A DNA stretch of 64,000 bases from Chionis minor (Eukaryota > Chordata > Aves > Charadriiformes > Chionididae), in NCBI GenBank assembly GCA_013398295.1, contig VZSF01001213.1, forward strand, positions 415,774 to 479,773, given 5' to 3'. The position numbers and the translations under genes were made by a program. The notes under the pieces are model-generated. The model was not told where the DNA came from. It worked only from the letters and a program-made list of their open reading frames with translations, and did no database searches. Below, one piece after another: positions 61,498 to 64,000 of this stretch; positions within the stretch are counted from its first letter, which is position 1, and each line of letters opens with the position of its first letter.

Positions 61498-63607
61498 GAA
61501 GGCCATCACTTTTTTTTTTTTTTTTTTTTTTTTTTCTTTGGGGGTGCAAGCTTTGTAACACTTGTCAAATGAGCTCAGGCGTTTTAGAGAATTACAAATG
61601 ACATGAAGAAAAGGGTGTATGTTATTGAAAGAATGTGAAAGTATGCCACACACAATAAGGCGATAAAGAAGATAAATTCTTCTTTAACAAGAAATTATTT
61701 CATTCTCCCTGGACGTAGACTACAGCTAAAGAAAACCACTTACACCTCATCCACAATTATTCACACTTTTTCTGTCGCGAGAGTTGCGATTTTCTGGTAG
61801 GGATGGCTTACCGGGATAGTCACAGTAGTGGATACGTCTCTTCTCCAAGTCTGGGTTACTTCTCCTGTTGTATCTGACTGGTTGGATGTTCTGGGGGGTT
61901 ATGGGCAGCGTCGCTGGTAAATTCGGATTGTGAATTGCCAGCTTGGAAGCTATAGTTGCAGCGTACGACGGAGGAGGGGTTAAATTCTGTAGCATCTCTG
62001 CTTGTCTATCTGGACTTCCAGGCTCTGAGCTTGGGGGCGAAGGAGGGAAGTAAGTGGCCTGCTGCTGCAGGAACTGGTTTGGCATGGTGTAGGTGCAAGG
62101 GGGGATGCCCTGGAACTGTTTCATCGCAGTCTGTGGAACAGCCGAGGTGAGCGTGTTAAGGCCCGCCATGGCTGATGGCATGGAGACATTGTTAAGGGAG
62201 TCCATCACGGCTGCCTGAGTAGTAGTGTTGGGCATATCTAAATCCGGCGAGCTCAAGAGCTGATATAACTGGCCTTGCTGGGGCGTGACGGAGAGGTGAA
62301 CATCTGGAGTAGGAAGCTCCTGCTTGATGAAAATGTTGTTCACATCGGGAGTTTGGTGGGAGCTGAAGATGCTGGTAAATTCGGGGAGGGCCTGAGTGGG
62401 GGCAGGGGCAGGGGCAGTAGTTTCGCTCTGGTGGCTGAAGATGGTGACGGGCTCTGTCTTGATGTGGGTTACACAGGGCCGCTGAGATTTGTACAGGCCA
62501 GTTCTCAGGTGGCTGATGTCGGGGAGGAAGACGTTCATGTTGATGCTGTAAGGCAACCCTTCGCTGTCAGTGAAAAACTGGTCTACGACCGAGGCACTGT
62601 CTCTTCTGTATTTCTTATGCTCGGGGATGACGGGGACGGGCGGGAGCTGAGGTGCCAGGTACTTCTCCATTTCGCATCTCGTCTGCAAAAACAGAACCGA
62701 CCATAATCCACATGATTTGCTACCAACCAAGAAAGATGATGATGGCATGCAAGTCGCGTGACGCTTTGCAAATAAAAGGCAATACTGTTCAGCCAGCCGC
62801 AAGCTACCTACAGAGGAAGTTATAAACATCCACGCTAATGAAAACCTGTCTTTTATAATCGGCGCACTAATCAACATCATCAAGGACAAGGAGATAAAGC
62901 CATGGCAGAAGTTGTTCATGCAGAGCAAGCATTAAGATCGATATGATGTTTCAGCATACAACGAACTTTTCATCTTTCATGCCTACAAGACAGCGCGAGG
63001 CGCAGAAATGACAGGCGCTGTGCCTAATCTGCAGATCTCCTGCTCTGGAATTCACTGCTCGAGCAGGCTGACTGCCTATCTGTTTCACCCGCTTCTCTTT
63101 GAAATGCTAACTTTAAAAGCCACATCCTCAGCTGGCTATTTGAATGCTAATACTTCAAATAATGGGGGGTTTTATATATATTTATATATATTTTCTTTTT
63201 TTATACTTTGAGGATTTTTCATCCTTAAAAGAAAGGTATTTTACTAGAAACACGACACTGAAGTGTAAAGTTATAAATAATACCAAATAAAAAGAAGACG
63301 GCTAGACCGCATCAGAGTACCCTTCGTGTAAAGCGTCTCCGGGACTACACTTTAAAAAAAAAACAACACCATCTATACAGTGTATAATTGGCTAACAGCA
63401 CGATAAACATGTCCCTATCCATGCCTCGGTCCCAGGAGAGCTCTTTAATTACTGGGAAATCATTCTCTTAGCGTAGTGGTGCGAGGGAATCCGTGGGTGG
63501 CTGGAGCCCGATACATTACTGGTACAGTCATCGGCAAAACATTTATCACGCACTCTCCAGTGGGCAAATGCTACATTCCCCCCTGCCCTGTCAAGGCTGC
63601 GCTCAGC
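61498..63607. repeat. Tandem duplicated segment, right copy (about 2.11 kb)
   Basis: This is the second copy of the segment at 59374-61483, same orientation, offset 2,124 bp. The 13 bases between the N (61484) and the start of this copy resemble the sequence left of the first copy (about 59361-59373) but with several mismatches, as expected from low-quality sequence at a contig end. Confidence 0.95.
61812..62682 (-). CDS. KLF5: KLF5 exon 2, second copy (probable false duplication)
   Basis: This is a full-length copy of KLF5 exon 2 with the same acceptor, donor and encoded residues as the copy at 59688-60558, shifted by exactly 2,124 bp. The 871-bp length is 1 modulo 3. An mRNA containing both copies would therefore leave the first copy in phase 1 and enter the second in the wrong frame, so at most one copy can be used productively. 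The surrounding intron is duplicated too, and a single N marks the junction at 61484. I read this as an uncollapsed allele or contig overlap in the assembly. It is joined directly to the GC-rich 5' side (63.6-64 kb), while the other copy is joined directly to exon 3, so the true gene probably has one exon 2 bridging both sides. Confidence 0.85.
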
Positions 63608-63799
63608 CCAGGCCCCTTTCGCGCCCCGCGAGAGAAAGCGCCCCACAAACGCCAGCTCTGCCCCAAAGCCGGTTTTAGGACCTTTCTTCAAAGACCCCTC
63701 GGTAAACATCGCAAACAAACAAACACACACAGCCGCCTTCCCGTCCCTTTGATCTGGATCTGCCCCGACATGCCAGGCTGCCTTTTTTCCCTCCCCGCG

Positions 63800-63828
63800 C
63801 CCCCCCCNCCCCCCCCCCCCCCCCCCCC
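63800..63828. repeat. Poly-C tract containing an N (63808)
   Basis: This is a run of about 28 C with one N inside, in the GC-rich part of KLF5 intron 1 or its 5' region. It is G-rich on the coding strand. Such tracts are hard to sequence, so its length is unreliable and sequence may be missing here. Confidence 0.85.
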
Positions 63829-63969
63829 AGCTCCTGTTTATGAGCCGAGGGGCAGCTCGCTTTGAAGCCGGCACTCGTTTACTCGCCGGGCGAGACGCCG
63901 CCGGCACGCAGCGCCCCGCGGACCGCTGCCCGCCACCGGGGGCTCCCCGGCGCACCCCCGTGTCATCGT

Positions 63970-63989
63970 CCCGTCCCCGTCCCCGTCCC
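63970..63989 (-). promoter_or_regulatory. G-quadruplex-forming motif / GC-box cluster
   Basis: Four runs of three or four G with 2-base loops lie on the minus strand, the KLF5 sense strand. The pattern is seen directly; folding or factor binding is inferred. Confidence 0.5.
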
Positions 63990-64000
63990 ACCGCCGCTCC

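Larger units (their letters stand above)
63608..64000. promoter_or_regulatory. CpG-rich 5' edge of KLF5 (island entering from the right)
   Basis: GC and CpG content rise sharply here, in contrast to the AT-rich introns. This is the 5' side of KLF5, so it is most likely the inner edge of the promoter CpG island. I translated the minus strand and found no match to mammalian KLF5 exon 1, so I do not call an exon. At 63989-63970 the minus strand has four G runs (GGGACGGGGACGGGGACGGG), a canonical G-quadruplex pattern that also resembles GC boxes. Confidence 0.6.

Noticed and set aside
63449..63991. 180-codon minus-strand frame at the right edge, considered as KLF5 exon 1
   Set aside because: Its translation does not resemble the mammalian KLF5 N-terminus, it crosses the poly-C/N tract, and it runs into duplicated intron sequence. 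GC-rich composition explains the open frame.

Overview
This is vertebrate nuclear DNA, almost certainly from a bird. The evidence is at least four clear chicken-repeat-1 (CR1) LINE fragments, three of them ending in the CR1 3' hallmark (8-bp ATTCTATG-type repeats), AT-rich non-coding sequence, GT/AC-rich simple tracts, and one recognisable multi-exon gene whose protein is close to mammalian KLF5. The species cannot be named from the sequence alone.

The only protein gene I can support is KLF5 (Kruppel-like factor 5) on the minus strand, occupying roughly 44.1-64 kb. From 5' to 3' in its own direction: part of intron 1 with a GC-rich, CpG-rich right edge (63.6-64.0 kb); exon 2 (871 bp, phase 0 to phase 1); exon 3 (60 bp); a 12.45-kb intron 3; and exon 4 with the stop codon, followed by a roughly 1.78-kb 3' UTR ending at an AATAAA signal near 44.11 kb. 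Exon 1 is not visible and lies beyond the right edge or in unresolved sequence. From the internal ATG in exon 2 the readable product is 365 aa. It carries two SUMO-type motifs, a PPSY motif, proline-directed Ser/Thr sites and three C2H2 zinc fingers.

Exon 2 with about 1.2 kb of flanking intron is present twice, head to tail (59,374-61,483 and 61,498-63,607, offset exactly 2,124 bp). A single N sits at the junction, and I found only two mismatches between copies. Including both exon copies would break the frame. The most economical reading is an uncollapsed haplotype or contig overlap (false duplication), but a real recent tandem duplication is not excluded.

Positions 1-44 kb are intergenic and lie downstream of the KLF5 3' end. 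This part holds five CR1/CR1-like fragments (0.77-1.37, 6.18-7.74, 10.79-11.77, 26.26-26.59 and 28.85-29.27 kb), an unclassified dispersed repeat present twice (about 5.52 and 20.02 kb), a long GATA microsatellite (14.1 kb), an A/C-rich tract (19.1 kb), small tandem repeats, and relics of short interspersed sequences sharing a GAAGTCAATG-like core. A CpG-island-like block lies at 42.73-43.10 kb, just past the KLF5 3' end. From 29.3 kb to the right edge I see no CR1 at all.

I found no tRNA, rRNA, CRISPR, operon or other microbial feature, and no undescribed gene system. The most worthwhile items are the exon-2 duplication, the post-transcriptional control sites in the 3' UTR (two miR-145-type sites, one miR-143-type site, an AU-rich element), the downstream CpG island, and the unclassified repeat pair.
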